Shown piece after piece: positions 1-11,352 of a stretch of 64,000 nt of DNA (positions are counted from its first letter, which is position 1; each line of letters starts with the position of its first letter). The notes under the pieces are model-generated. The model made no database searches, had not been told where the DNA came from, and worked only from the letters and a program-made list of their open reading frames with translations. Made by a program: the position numbers and the translations under genes. The stretch comes from Jaapia argillacea MUCL 33604 (Eukaryota; Basidiomycota; Agaricomycetes; Jaapiales; Jaapiaceae), in assembly GCA_000697665.1 (NCBI GenBank), contig KL197709.1, forward strand, positions 2,417,599 to 2,481,598, in the 5' to 3' direction.

Positions 1-1
1 T

Positions 2-464
2 GTCGTCGTGCACGATGCATATGTTGCGCGACCTCAACCAACCAACCAGAGTGGGACATCTGACTGGCATGGCGCAGCGAGGTTCGATGGTGACAATAAT
101 GTCTTGCCACCCAGTCCGATTCCTTCTCCTGATCAAAGAAGCCCTAGCCAGTGGAACCCATCGGCCCCGTACCCCCCGTTTCCTTTGGCGACCGGGCAAG
201 TGTATAGCCCATGGTATTCTTCCTCTCCACGCAATGGAACCGGCTTTTTGTCGGTTGGGACTATGTCTACGGTGCCGGGAATGAACACGATTGAAGGTGT
301 CCCCGGCGGTTTCCCACTAGGTCACGCTAGGTGAGTGAACTTTTTCGTGGAACCTAGAGATGGTGGATAATCCGTTTTTTACAGCCCCTTCGCTGACAAT
401 GAGCAGTCCGCACGATGGGCTGCTCCACCCCCAGGTCAAACATTTATTACTCCTGGTGTTTAGC
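2..464 (+). CDS. 3' end of an unrecognised Pro/Ser-rich protein (partial)
   Basis: The reading frame is open from the left edge to 327 and continues after an intron. The donor GTGAGTGAAC lies just after GGTCACGCTAG and the acceptor TTTTTTACAG is at about 383. The last exon ends in TAG at 462-464, with the C-terminus GQTFITPGV. About 140 residues are visible, rich in Pro, Ser, Gly and Tyr, which suggests a disordered tail. I see no domain and do not recognise the family. Its style resembles the tail of the Zn2Cys6 regulator about 4.6 kb downstream, but I found no clear repeat between them. The 5' part lies outside the window. Confidence 0.5.
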
Positions 465-539
465 CCTCCCTGGTAGTCGTCTGCCTTCACACTGGAATTC
501 TGTCTTCACACTCGTTTCTCTCCCCCTTCCCGTGCATTT

Positions 540-570
540 CAGTGGCACCGCTCTCCAAGTGGTGCCACTG
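540..570. repeat. Perfect 10-base inverted repeat (hairpin)
   Basis: CAGTGGCACC at 540-549 is exactly complementary to GGTGCCACTG at 561-570, with an 11-base loop. It lies about 75 bases after the stop of the left-edge gene, so it could be a structured 3' end. No function is shown. Confidence 0.45.
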
Positions 571-1029
571 CCTTGCAGCGGTGAGCACCAATGTACTTCT
601 ATGATTGATTGTTCGGTTCCTCACTATGCAACTACATGTCATCTTCGAATGCATCCGCCATTGACCATCGGCCTCAGATGTTGCCGTGACAAATCTGCGT
701 TTGAGCGGCTCTAAGCATTCCCCAAAAGACCGACATCCACGGGAGGACGCCAAATAGCACGACCCCACCATCCGGTAATATTGGGATAGGGTCACTATTG
801 CTAGCCCGCTCCGAGAAACCGAAAGAATAGGACCCTCAGGGCACCAGATGAGAAACGAGAATGGTAAGTTCACTCGCAACCATTACCTGAGACTAGGCTG
901 GGCCACGAAAATCTCCAAGTCTGCAATGATGTCGAATACGGATCCTCGTTTTCTGCGGACGTTAGGCTCCACAATCCTAAATCATGAGCGCTGGTCGGAT
1001 CGTGGAAGAAAGAACGTCTCATACTCCAA

Positions 1030-1450
1030 TTGGCGAAGAAATTCCACGGGCATCGGTGGGCACGTCGAGAGTCAGGGAATTGCAGCACCAGGGACACGAG
1101 TAGCCCTAGTGTGACCACGGCGACAACTGATAAGGAAGAGTGCAGATCCGCAGTGACTACCGCCGGTCGAGGTGCGTTTTCCACGCTTGTCCAGTTGTAT
1201 ACACACCAGCTGGTCGAACATGGGTAGATCCAAAAATCTCTTATTCGCGGCCAACCTTGTCATCGATCACAAGGAGGGTCGGTGCCATTCACCGTTGCGA
1301 CATCCTGATGAACTATCGGACTGCACCGTGATGAAGTCCTTGTCGACTTTCACCAATAGATGGTCCCATGGTCATGGCAATGACACGGCCTCATCGTTGA
1401 AGAAACGGGAGGAACTTGTGAAAAGTTCTGGGGTGGACAAGAAGAGCTAG
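1030..1450 (+). pseudogene. Possible WD40-repeat remnants, plus strand
   Basis: Near 1048 a frame reads GHRWARRES, like the GHxxWVRSVAFS start of a WD40 repeat. About 45 bases on, another frame reads GTRVALV, like GTRIVSG. Around 1300-1335 a frame reads ATS, two stops, then TIGLHRDEV, close to the ASxDxTIRLWD end of a repeat. The pieces are in different frames and interrupted by stops, so no protein can be made. The match is to the repeats of fungal NACHT-WD40 proteins, judged by eye. Low-complexity chance similarity is the main alternative. Confidence 0.3.
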
Positions 1451-2839
1451 GCGACAAATAACGACAAACCTTCCATCTTCACGACATCCCATCGCATTAT
1501 CAGAGTTTCTCAACAGATATGATCTGAATCCGGGGACGCAAGGCTAACGACATCACTCACCTCATTTCCCAACCACAAGCTACGATCTTGCAACCATCGC
1601 TCTTCTCGCAGGAAACAATGTCATGGTCATTTGCTCTGGCCGCCACTATATACAGAACAAAGGTCCGCAGGATCAAGATCTGCGAACAATCCCGACAGTT
1701 TTCTCTTCCCAAGGATAGTTGGAAGAGTGTGTGGACATGAATACAATGCACTGAGTTCGAAAGGGGCGCCAGATTTGGAAATTCTCGAGTCCTTCTGCGA
1801 AGCACCGTTGTTGATGGAGTTTCGAAAGCCCGCGGATTTTTCTAAAATCCAACATCCATCCGTCACAGTGAAATTTCAACCGTCGTCGATTCGCACTGAA
1901 TCTCCTCACCGCATACCGCGTCTTTTCACCCGCTACCTCCTGCAGTCTCGTATTTCGTTGGTTATTTTGCACCCTCCGCGGAAGCGACGCGCGTCGCCAT
2001 AGGAGAGATCAGACCTTCCGCACTTGGGCTAGGAGTCAGAAAAACAAAACCATGCCAGTAGAAACGCGTCCATAGATGTGCTCCGAAGTGACGACTCGAG
2101 CGTTATTCGCTTCATTCATAATCGACGGGCTAGCCAACCTCCAGGTACGACTCACGCCCTTTCCCCCAGCTCCCCCACACAATGATCCAACGAGCATCCT
2201 CGGCTAATCTGTGAACCACTTCAATCGGTTCTTTAAACTCGACTTCCATTTGCTATCACGGGAAACCTTAGTCCCCGGTCAACTTCTGAGGCACCACACC
2301 ACTTGGGGCTTCAGGAACCCAAAGCGTCAAAGCTCCTAGCGCCGGTGTGAAATTTCCGGCTTCAGGGCCCTGGTATCCCTACGTTGAAGCCCTCGACCCA
2401 CCCTCCCAGCCGTTAGCGCTCGGGGCTTCTCTCCGCCACCAAACGAGAACGCCCTGGTGGAGTGGCCTCTTTCCAGAACTTGTATCTGATTCTGCATCTT
2501 GCTGCCTCAAGATCCGGGATGTAATGCTTCCCTATGCTTTTTTTCGTCTGTCGTTCCCAAGGTTTAATCTCGCACTGAGCTTCGGTGCGAGATGAGTCAT
2601 TGCATCTCACGGTGGGCATGGTTGTCTGTACAATTGCTGATTTCGTCCTTGATCACAGAATACTAGTCCCTCCGTCCCAAGTACCCAACTGCTGCCAATC
2701 GCATCTGTGACTACCCCGAGATGCTTCTGATCGTTCTTGCCTCGACAGTAAGTTCTCAACGGACCCATGCCCTTCCGATTATCAAACCTAACGCGGGGAA
2801 CCAGTGTCCGATAAGCTTCACTCGCCTCGTCTGCCGCGT

Positions 2840-3230
2840 GCCATCGTATCAATTACGGTCTCCTATGTCACTTCCAGGACCTGTTGCCATCCGGATAGCA
2901 TCATGTGTCCAAACCATAACTTTGCTATCAATCTTATTTCGACATTGCCGCGCCATTCGAGAGGCCCTCACCCTCTCGCGTGGCATTCCGCCTCCTTGTA
3001 CCCCAAGGTTCTGGCTCTCCTTCACTAAATCTGCCAGTCGAATCCACTCGGTCATCTGGGGATGCCGAGTAGCCGCAACCTATCGATGCAGAATGTTCCA
3101 ACAAGCCCGCTCAAAATTTCCTTGCCGGGTTTTCTTGAACGACTCACCAACGCTTGGGCCAAGGGCGCCAGGTCTTATCCCGCCGACCAGGCTGATGTCC
3201 GACGGTTTGACTTTTCTCTTCTTTTCAACA
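2840..3230 (-). pseudogene. Possible WD40-repeat remnants, minus strand
   Basis: On the minus strand, DSKVMVWTHD followed by ATGP (near 2911-2870) resembles the DxTVRVWDxxTGxxxxGP segment of NACHT-WD40 repeats. A second piece near 3184 reads VGGIRPGALGPSVGES, like VWDxRTGALxGPxxGHT. The two tryptophan-equivalent codons are about 273 bases apart, near two 43-residue repeat units. Frames are broken between them. The orientation is opposite to the remnants at 1030-1450 and 4240-4520, so more than one gene copy or an inversion would be involved. Confidence 0.3.
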
Positions 3231-4239
3231 CCAATCATTGATTCCGACGGTCCTGAATTCAGCAATCTCACAGGTTTTGTGCTCCACCATACATGAGGCC
3301 ACATGCAAGGCTAGGACGTCAATTGTACCACAGCTTTCATTTCCTCCACCCCCGAAGTCGAGGCGTCAAACTGTCCAACACTCTTCTTCCTTGTGCCAGG
3401 ACTCGAAGATCTGAACGGAGCCTAAGGACCCCGACATTCTAAACTACTCGAGCTACATTGGGGTGATCTGCGTACGCCTCGAACAATCCGTGTAGTTACT
3501 CCATGACAAGGAAAATGATATTATTTCCGTCGACATCGGATGAACGGTGGGTTGAGCGCTGTGGAACCTCAGCGGGGAGGGACACGTCACCCAGTGCAGC
3601 TAGGGCCCCGTTATTTTTGTGTCCCTAGCCATATTTCAGCGAGCATTCGAAAGGGAGAGAACTCGGCCATCAGCCACGAGCCTGCTCATCGTCGAAGGCG
3701 GTCCCGTAAAGCTTCCTTGTCGCTTAAAAAGAAGCTCATTCGATCATGTTTTACTTAGCGTTGCTGTCGACTTCTGGGAATCAGTGCTTTATTCCGTAAG
3801 TACTGAGTGGGGTGGGGGTGAGATTGGGTTAAAACGCGTTGCACATATCGGAACCGAGCAAAAAGAAAACATCACAAATGGATCCAGATCAGCCGTAAAG
3901 AATCCCTGACAACGCTATCTCCTGAAGACAAATCGCAGGTGGTGAAATACGAAACGATGTTCGGTCGTGGTGATGTGCATGATTCGATTCATACCGCAAC
4001 CTATCCCACAAATCGAGCAACGCCCAAAACTCAATCGGCGCGGTGGAGTGGAATAGACGCTGATACTGAGGGAAGGAATCGTCGTCAAGTAGGAGGTAAG
4101 GTTTTTAGGGGGTTCATGTTCCGAGACCAGCTGAAGTGAGACAACGATGGAATAGAATAATATTACGCAAAAGCTCAGCGACCTCGAATTCGAAGTGATA
4201 GGAAAACGTGGCTGCCAGGATGTGGTGCTCTGATTTAGG

Positions 4240-4520
4240 ACAGTAGGAGACCTGGGATCTGTACCATGAAACCTAGTGATTTGGTCCGTCACTCCCAGGG
4301 CTATTGCCAGAGGTAGACAAGCCGCATCGTTTCAGCCAGTGATAGCATGTTAGGATTGCTCGAAGATGGTAAAGTTCAAGTGTGGGATTCATCAACTTGC
4401 GAAGATGCTTCTTTTCCACGTGGCATTGACTTTGAGTCGTAATTTACGTCAGGCCTATAGTCCAAATGGCTTAGCTCAAGCCACCACCTTGCGGTGTCCA
4501 GTTTGACGCTGCATCACGAT
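4240..4520 (+). pseudogene. Decayed WD40-repeat fragment (NACHT-WD40 type)
   Basis: This is the clearest remnant. In order, three partial repeats read TWDLYHET (TGG at 4253), then RIVSASD followed by DGKVQVWDSSTCE (TGG at 4383), then QAYSPNG followed by VQFDAAS (tryptophan position near 4502). The first two tryptophans are 130 bases apart. The usual 43-residue repeat of mushroom NACHT-WD40 proteins is 129 bases, so the spacing fits with one extra base. Stops and frame changes separate the pieces, so it is not coding. The original gene is inferred from the repeat type only; no NACHT domain was found. Confidence 0.5.
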
Positions 4521-5047
4521 CTGCCTTCGGTCCTAAAACTGCTCTGGTGCATTCAACACGGGGGCAATCTGAAACCGTGCTGGGCTTGAGCATTGCTCGG
4601 GCTCCAATTACTTGATGCCTCCCACTTAGTTCCCGTGGGAAGGGGCCAAGCCTGAGGGCGACTGTTCGCCACGCTTTCGTGAACCTTCGAAAGTCCAGCG
4701 CTACGCCATGCTTGTCGTGGGTCTTTGCATTTTCATCTGACAACCCACTCATTAAAATAAGGATTGGCATATCTCATTCCCAGATCGAGTCGCCGGGATG
4801 TGACTTCGAAATTTTTTGGGTTCATCTCCTCGTTCCACCAATATCCAGGAATCTCAACAAGCGCGACATGCCGAACGTGCTCGCGCAGACAGAATGTTAT
4901 AGATTTTGTCTTGTGTATTTCCCGTTCATGTCACACCGAGCTTTCACTCGAATAAAAAGTTTCTTCGACGATGCTCCTGATACCACCAATCCCCTTCGCC
5001 GTTCTCATTTACTCTCCAGTCTTCAGAAACAACTTTCGACTTGACCA

Positions 5048-6458
5048 ATGGCTGATATACCTTCCCCTTCCGATGACAACTCTTCCTACATTCCCAACAC
5101 CAGACCCAAAGCCCTTATCGCCTGCGATGAATGTCGTAGGAGTAAAGCAAAGGTTTGTGAAATATGATTGATCATGGGCTATATCTCACTTCGTCATTAC
5201 AGTGTATTCACCATAGCGACCTTTCGGCCTGTCAACGTTGTATCCAGAAGGGCAAGGAATGCCATTTCTCGCCGCCGAAACGTGATGGCCACTCCCCTAC
5301 TGAGCCCCCCTCTGGTTCACGGGCCCAGGGGGCCCAGCAACCAACCACCCCGCAATACGAGGATATACGTGCGACTACAGTTCCTTCTCCTCTGGAGCAG
5401 CACCCGTCCGGATCTCATGGGTGGCACCATCCCTCGCCAACCTCATCCCTACCTTCCCAGCAACCCTCAAACGCCCGCGGCTATTTCCCACACGCCCCCG
5501 CGGCCCCTCCGTCCAGGGATGGCGCTTTTTCACAGGCACAGAATCCCGACTACGTCGGGAACACAAACACGGTGGCAGCCAGATACGACTTTAGTTTCGA
5601 CCCCAATACAAACCTCCAGCAGCAGGTTCATGATCGCGGTCAGGGTCATCAGGTTCCGCAAATCGGCTCCCCGCGTGTCCGGCATCCAGCGCAAAACCAA
5701 CGATACAATGCCGGGGGAGGTCAGGAGACCGTATACTCTATGGTAATCTCGCCTTTGTATCCTCGCCTTCTAATGTGCTCATCTATCGATGGAACAGGCT
5801 CACCCTCCCCACTTTTCACCTTCAACCCCAGAAGGGCTGCCTCACGCTACGACCCGACAGATTCATCTTTATCAACTTTCGCCGGTGTCACAAGGCCATG
5901 GGCGGGTAGGAGCGGTGCATACCAACGATTATTCCATGGCTGGCGCCCACTCGAATACACCAGGTTTTCCACCAGCCCCTCAGACTGGCTACGCATTTCC
6001 GCCTGGCATAGCCCCTTCTCATCACGGCGAGGGGAGAGGCGCCATGTACCATACAGACGCTCCCGCCTATAACCCTCTGCAGAGTAACTATTCTGGAGCT
6101 GCGGAGGGAAGCCAGGGAGGTGTGGCTAATCCGTCTTTCCAACCCCGAGGTGACGCCGCGCATCCCTCCTCGTCATACCCAACGTAAGTCGCACTCACAC
6201 CGAAACGTTTTTCCCCGTCGATAAGCTCAATTGCGATTTATCAGGTATCGTGAGGATTATTTTACGCATCCTCAGTCCATCCAGCGTCAATCATCGAACT
6301 CCAATGATCCCAGTACCTCGTTCGGTTCTCGTCGCGGACACAATAGGTCCGAAGGACCGGTCAGCCCCTCAGTTGTCCATCTCCGTGAAATTGTACTGAT
6401 CCAACCCTTAGGCACCAAGGTGATGAGATCTAAAGGGACTTCATTTCGCGATTTCTAG
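5048..6458 (+). CDS. Zn(2)-Cys(6) binuclear cluster transcription factor
   Basis: The N-terminus carries a complete Zn2Cys6 DNA-binding motif: ACDECRRSKAK at the end of exon 1, then CIHHSDLSACQRC and CIQKGKEC at the start of exon 2. Six cysteines bind two zinc ions in this family, which regulates transcription in the nucleus. Exon 1 is 5048-5152, exon 2 5203-5742, exon 3 5798-6183, and exon 4 starts at 6245. The remaining 350 or so residues are rich in Pro, Ser, Gly, Gln and Tyr with no visible fungal transcription-factor middle homology domain. The protein is about 415 residues, short for the family. The 3' end is uncertain, because another intron after 6412 could extend it to about 6630. 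Target genes cannot be told from sequence. Confidence 0.8.
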
Positions 6459-6981
6459 TATCCCAACGGACCTGCCTCTACGCCACGCTGGTGGGTTTGT
6501 ATTTCTGGACATGCCTCTGCCGCATTTTCGACTTCCTTACTCTCCTTCGTAATTCTCATTGGACATGACGACTGTATTTATGATCCGGGCTGGGCTCCTC
6601 ACTTGCATTCGCATTTCTCCTTGTAGCTTCAGGTACCTTACTCTTCTTCATTAATACTCTCCATCCTGTAATGTCGTGATGGACCTCTTGTTCTGCACGT
6701 GTACCCTATCTTTTTTCGCGAGAAAGTTGTTGTTGCTATTTTATTTATCTGTCGAGGCGTTTCTAAGCTCCGGCATTGCGTCGCTCACGATGTGAGCCAG
6801 ACAAGAATGGATTCTTCGTATCAGACAAAGATGTATCTGTTGTGGATCGGAAGCTGGACATCAATCGCAACGCAACATCAATCGATCTGCTTATAGTTTC
6901 TGTTTGCCAAATGTTGTCGATATACAGTATGAGATCCATCCGATGACTTCTTGAATTTTACTTCCACATCATCTCGCTGAA
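6459..6981. other. Convergent 3' intergenic region
   Basis: The region lies between the 3' ends of the Zn2Cys6 gene and the aldehyde dehydrogenase gene. It may hold a further terminal exon of the former up to about 6630, ending GWAPHLHSHFSL in one frame. Otherwise I see only untranslated sequence. Confidence 0.4.
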
Positions 6982-9775
6982 TCAGAACGGCCAATCCAAT
7001 TTCTCTCCGAAGTTCCAATGAACCGCCTTGATGGAGGTGTATTCTTCGAGGGCATAACTCCCAAGCTCACGACCTGATGATTCAACAACGATGATCATCA
7101 TGAGCGAGTGAAATAGCCATCGGAGATGTAAACATACCGATACCACTTTGCTTCTTGCCGCCGAAAGGAACGTTATTGTTCAACATGTTGTATTGATTGA
7201 CCCAGACCTATGGCCCCCGTTCAGATAAGTTGACCGAATCGAGACATGTTGGCAGAAACACGAACCGTGCCAGCTTCCAACGCAGATGATACTCGCATAC
7301 ACTGATTTGCATCCTCTGCGAACAATATTAGCGAGATACGAGAACAAAGAGGGGTTCAAAGCCATACTAGAGTGAAGACCGGCACCAAGGCCATATGATG
7401 TGTCATTTGCCAACGCAATGACTTCTTCCTCAGAATGGAATTTGGCCAAGGACAAGACAGGTCCGAAAATCTACCGATATTGTCGGAAGGTCAAGATGCC
7501 GGCCTGAGATACAAATAAATGGGCAACGACGACAGACCTCTTCTTTAACCTAATTTACACAAGAGCGGTTAGTAGCGAAATACCAAACGAGAATATAGAC
7601 TCACGATCTTCATCGTAGGCTTGACATCAGTGAAGACTAGTGGAGAGTTCAGCCAACCATGTGATGGAATGATGCAACGACTCACTGGTAGGGTCAACAA
7701 AGAATCCCTTTCCGGGCCGTTTCTGTCCTCCAATGAGGAGTTTGGCGCCCTCAGCTTTGCCAGATTCAATATATGACCATACACGATCGTATTGCGTTTT
7801 TGACACCTTGTGTCCAACAGTGCATCAACAATAATTTCAAACTCCGGGAACACTGAATGGAAATGAAAAGCTTCCGCTCGTCGTTTGAAGGATGACAAAA
7901 GGGAAATGAAGAAGTTGCACGGTACAAAGAAGAAGCGCCACTCACAACAGGCCCGCCACTGGCAGCCTCAGCAAACCCATCCGAAATTGTCAAAGCCTGC
8001 GCTTTCTGAGCCAACAACTCGATGAATTTGTCATAGATAGTGTCTTGTACGAATAAACGAGAGCCGGCGGTACAATCTTGACCAGTGTTGTAAAGGATAC
8101 CCAGAGCGGCCCAGTTGGCGGCTGCCGAAGGACATAACGGTGATGAAGAGAAAAAGGCACATGAAATCATAGTTAGTGATAAACTCGTATGAGAAGGGCT
8201 AAAAGTATACTGACCCTGATCGAGATCGGCAGACTCGAATACGATATGCGGGGACTTGCCACCGAGTTCTAGTGAAACCTGAACACGTGGTCGCGGGAAG
8301 CGATATTATGATCAACGTGTAGAAGGATGAGGCATGAGGATTCGCACCTTCTTGAGATTGCTCTTGGCGGCGGCCTCCATGATTTTCCTTCCAGTGAGTG
8401 TGCTACCAGTGAATGCAACCTTATCGACATCCAGATGGGATGAGAGGGCTGCACCACCGACGGAGCCATAGGACGGGACAGTGTTGAGAACACCAGGAGG
8501 GAAACCGGCTTCTACCACAAGTTCCGAGAGTTTCTGAAGACGGTGGAGATAAATTAGATAACTATCGATCTGGGCGTTGGGATAAAGATCACGAACCAGC
8601 GCAGTCAAGGGGGTAAGTTCCGACGGCTTCATCACAATGGTGCAACTGCAGGCGAGGGCAGGTGCGACCTTCCAGGCCCTAGAAGGTGGGGCAAGATAAT
8701 CGGTACGAAGGTTCATCTGATAGGTACAGAACACGTACCACATGTTGATAGGATAGTTCCAAGGGATGCTGAGCGGATACCAGGTCATTAGCCGGAAAGA
8801 AACTAGAATCACGGAATTGCTCACATTTGTCCACAAACACCGATGGGGTCATGGCGAGTGAACGCAAACTTTGTCTTGTTATCGACTTCGATCGTCTAAG
8901 GGGAGATACGATTAGATGTGTACGTCCAAAGCCAAACAAACTGCTTGCCTCGCCAGTAATCTTGTCTGCCCAGCCTGCATAGTATCGAAGGCATTGAATT
9001 GAATCACCAATATCAAAGTCCCTGAAAGAAATCACACAGATTAAACCCTGAACGTTTGTGCGAAACGGAGAAAACGAACCTCGCCACACGAACTGGCTTT
9101 CCGTTGTTCAAAGTCTCCAACTCCGCCAACTCCTGAGCATCTCTCTCCATCAAGTCGGCCAACTTGTTGATGAGCCTCGAGCGTTCAAAGCCAGTGACAT
9201 TCTTTCCCCACGTAGTTTGGAAAGCTTTGCGAGCAGCCGCGACGGCGACGTCAATATCGGCAGCGGAAGCTGGTAGATTGTCAGCGTCGATGTACGGGAG
9301 CAGTAGCTACAAGTCAGCGTCCACGCTCAAAGCGCTGCCGAGTCGCGATCGGAGAGTAGATCCGGATGATCGGAAGAAGGACCGGTGCGGATAGAGAACG
9401 TCGTGGATTAGAGATTGAGCTCACCAGCTACAATAGAGCAGATCACTTCCTCGGTGGCCGGGTTGACGGTTCTACATAGTGAAAGAGTCAGAGAACAGTG
9501 CGATTGACACGGGCCACCTCGGCACAAGGAAATGAGCAAACGAGCACTGACTGAATTGTCTCCTTGGAATCGACCGAGGCAACAAACTCGTTGTTGATAA
9601 ACAAGCCGGTTGGAACGGTGATCTTGCGACCCGTTGCGGATACAGTGATTTCAACTGGAGCAGGCGACATGGGGCGAGATGCAAATGAAGCAAAGCGTTT
9701 TTGGGGTGCAACAGAGAGGGAAGAGAAAGCAAAGAGAAAGCGAGCTTGCTTGGGAAGGAAAGCAAGATTCAGCAT
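6982..9775 (-). CDS. NAD(P)+-dependent aldehyde dehydrogenase
   Basis: The protein oxidises aldehydes to carboxylic acids with NAD(P)+. Family landmarks appear in order on the minus strand: [21 protein letters not shown], the Rossmann piece [33 protein letters not shown] with the general-base Glu, and GQDCTAGSR with the catalytic Cys. It ends with [11 protein letters not shown], then [19 protein letters not shown] and a stop at 6982-6984. It is about 500 residues in at least ten exons. Two in-frame starts exist. ATG at 9670 gives [10 protein letters not shown], a cytosolic-looking start. ATG at 9775 adds 35 residues rich in Phe, Ser and Arg with no acidic residue, typical of a mitochondrial presequence. 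The longer form is given here. The substrate is unknown; acetaldehyde is the usual one for this group. Confidence 0.9.
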
Positions 9776-10263
9776 GGCTCTTTGTAGTTCTTCGGTCTAT
9801 TTGTGCTCCCTCGCTTCCTGTGGATAATACGAATCATCTGAGCTGCAACTCGATAACATCGCAAACATCGCAAATTCGCGTATCTAGCCGAGACCGCCTG
9901 TCACGCGTCACATCCCTCAGCCAATCATATTGTAGTCTCGATTTGGCAGGTCGCCTGCCGTTTTGGGACAGTCATCCTCACTGTTTCTCGTGGCTGAGTC
10001 GTGTCCAAACCCTTAGAGTTGCTTCCATTCCTGCGCCTGACCGATGTCTCGCATTGTCATCCCATACCGTCGCGCCGAAAATTTATGCCGTGCCGTGGCT
10101 TGGCTTGGTATGAATTGCCAAATTTATCCGTCTCCGAATGCGGACTCACCGCCGGCCTTGTCGATCACGAACTGTGCCCGTGGGGCTGCTCCTTAAGTAT
10201 AACCACAGCATTACTGCCCATTAACTCCCTGTGCTCGACCATGCTCTGTGACGTTGCAGAAGT
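9776..10263. promoter_or_regulatory. Divergent promoter region
   Basis: It separates the aldehyde dehydrogenase (leftward) and the Ser/Pro-rich gene (rightward). No strong TATA box is seen; TTAAGTATAACC near 10193 is a weak candidate for the rightward gene. No coding sequence is supported. Confidence 0.35.
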
Positions 10264-11352
10264 ATGCACAGTCCCTCCATTCTCACCTCGACGAGCTCCC
10301 CGGTATCTCCTACAAAAAGATCATCATCGCGCAGCTCAGTCTCCTATGACGAAAAGCCGACAGCATTCGTCTTCACATCCTCGCGATACCCTTCCTCGTC
10401 CTCACCACACTTTACATTTCCCTCGGGCTCACCGAGAAAGCCGACGTTGTCACCACGGCAACTGCAGACTCACAGCCAGGATGCAGTGGATCTCAGACCG
10501 AGCTTCACATCCAATGAGGTACCGGCCATGTTGCACTCGCCTCCAGGCTTCATACCTCTCTCAACATCACGTAGCAGGTCAAGCTCGGATTCGAGGTCAT
10601 CCACTTCGTCGAATAGATCCTCGATTTCTGAGATTTATTTTCCCAATTTGCCTGCAATCCCATCCCCACCTACGACTCCGCCCTCGCCAGAAGTTACGGA
10701 GGCCTATTCGACGGTCCGCCCCCGAACTCCCGATTTAACGCCCAAAAACTCATTCGATCTCCGACGACTAGATCTAACCACCATGCTTCCATCTCCCATT
10801 TCGACGTCATCTTCTTCGTCGAACATACCGACACCGAGTTGGGAAACAGAGAGGCCTTCATATCCCCTACCAACCCCAAACCTTGGCGTGATCGACCTCC
10901 CTGTGCGCACGCCACCAACACCAACGACCCCACCACAAACCACCCATCACAGCACACATTCCCCAAACCACCCCGCACATCCTCCAAACCAGCATTCCGC
11001 AACCCGTACTGCCCACACATCCCATCGCAACCTCTCCCTCACAGAACTCTGCGATTTTTTCGGCTTCGGTTTAAATGGCACAAGCAAACCCTTACCAACG
11101 AACCCTCACTCTGCTAGCCTACCCTCAGCCGCTGATTTTCTCCATCTGCCATCCCCAAACACCACACCGACCTCACATTCACTCCGCCGAACGCTGTCCT
11201 CGGCGGATTCTCAACGATCGGTGAGTTCAATACATGCTCAGATTAGATCCGAATTTGATCTCATTCTTATCTCGCTCCTATTCTTTTTCCACACCAGGCG
11301 TGACCGGTTGACCCCCTTCACGACGTGGACGAGGGAAAATCGCCCCTACTGA
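10264..11352 (+). CDS. Ser/Pro/Thr-rich disordered protein, function unknown
   Basis: A single long frame of 362 codons starts at ATG 10264. It is extremely rich in Ser, Pro and Thr with many SP and TP sites (SSPVSP, IPSPPTTPPSPE, PRTPDLTP), which suggests a disordered, phosphorylated regulatory protein. The only ordered-looking piece is SLTELCDFFGFGLNGT near residue 260, a possible short helical motif. An intron with donor TCG|GTGAGT near 11219 and acceptor ACACCAG near 11299 may exist; splicing it would end the protein almost at once, at about 320 residues. I do not recognise the family. High Pro/Ser content also leaves the antisense strand open, but the plus frame has the better start and composition. 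Confidence 0.55.
   Translation: MHSPSILTSTSSPVSPTKRSSSRSSVSYDEKPTAFVFTSSRYPSSSSPHFTFPSGSPRKPTLSPRQLQTHSQDAVDLRPSFTSNEVPAMLHSPPGFIPLSTSRSRSSSDSRSSTSSNRSSISEIYFPNLPAIPSPPTTPPSPEVTEAYSTVRPRTPDLTPKNSFDLRRLDLTTMLPSPISTSSSSSNIPTPSWETERPSYPLPTPNLGVIDLPVRTPPTPTTPPQTTHHSTHSPNHPAHPPNQHSATRTAHTSHRNLSLTELCDFFGFGLNGTSKPLPTNPHSASLPSAADFLHLPSPNTTPTSHSLRRTLSSADSQRSVSSIHAQIRSEFDLILISLLFFFHTRRDRLTPFTTWTRENRPY

Larger units (their letters stand above)
465..5047. other. Gene-poor region with decayed WD40-like repeats
   Basis: No intact gene is supported here. Open frames are short, overlap on both strands and do not join through good splice sites into a recognisable protein. Several stretches resemble single WD40 repeats broken by stops and frame changes, on both strands (separate entries). 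I saw no transposase, reverse transcriptase or terminal repeat. A short perfect inverted repeat lies at 540-570. The last 100 bases before 5048 probably hold the promoter of the Zn2Cys6 gene, with a weak AT-rich AATAAAAAG near 4950. Confidence 0.55.

Noticed and set aside
487-879. 130-codon minus-strand open frame
   Set aside because: No recognisable motif or partner exons, and it overlaps other equally long frames.
2721-3296. 191-codon plus-strand open frame in the gene-poor region
   Set aside because: No domain, no splice context and no codon bias. The opposite strand carries the WD40-like remnants, so it is most likely chance.
10694-11020. Gly/Val-rich minus-strand open frames
   Set aside because: They are antisense to the Ser/Pro-rich gene. 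Such composition keeps the other strand open.
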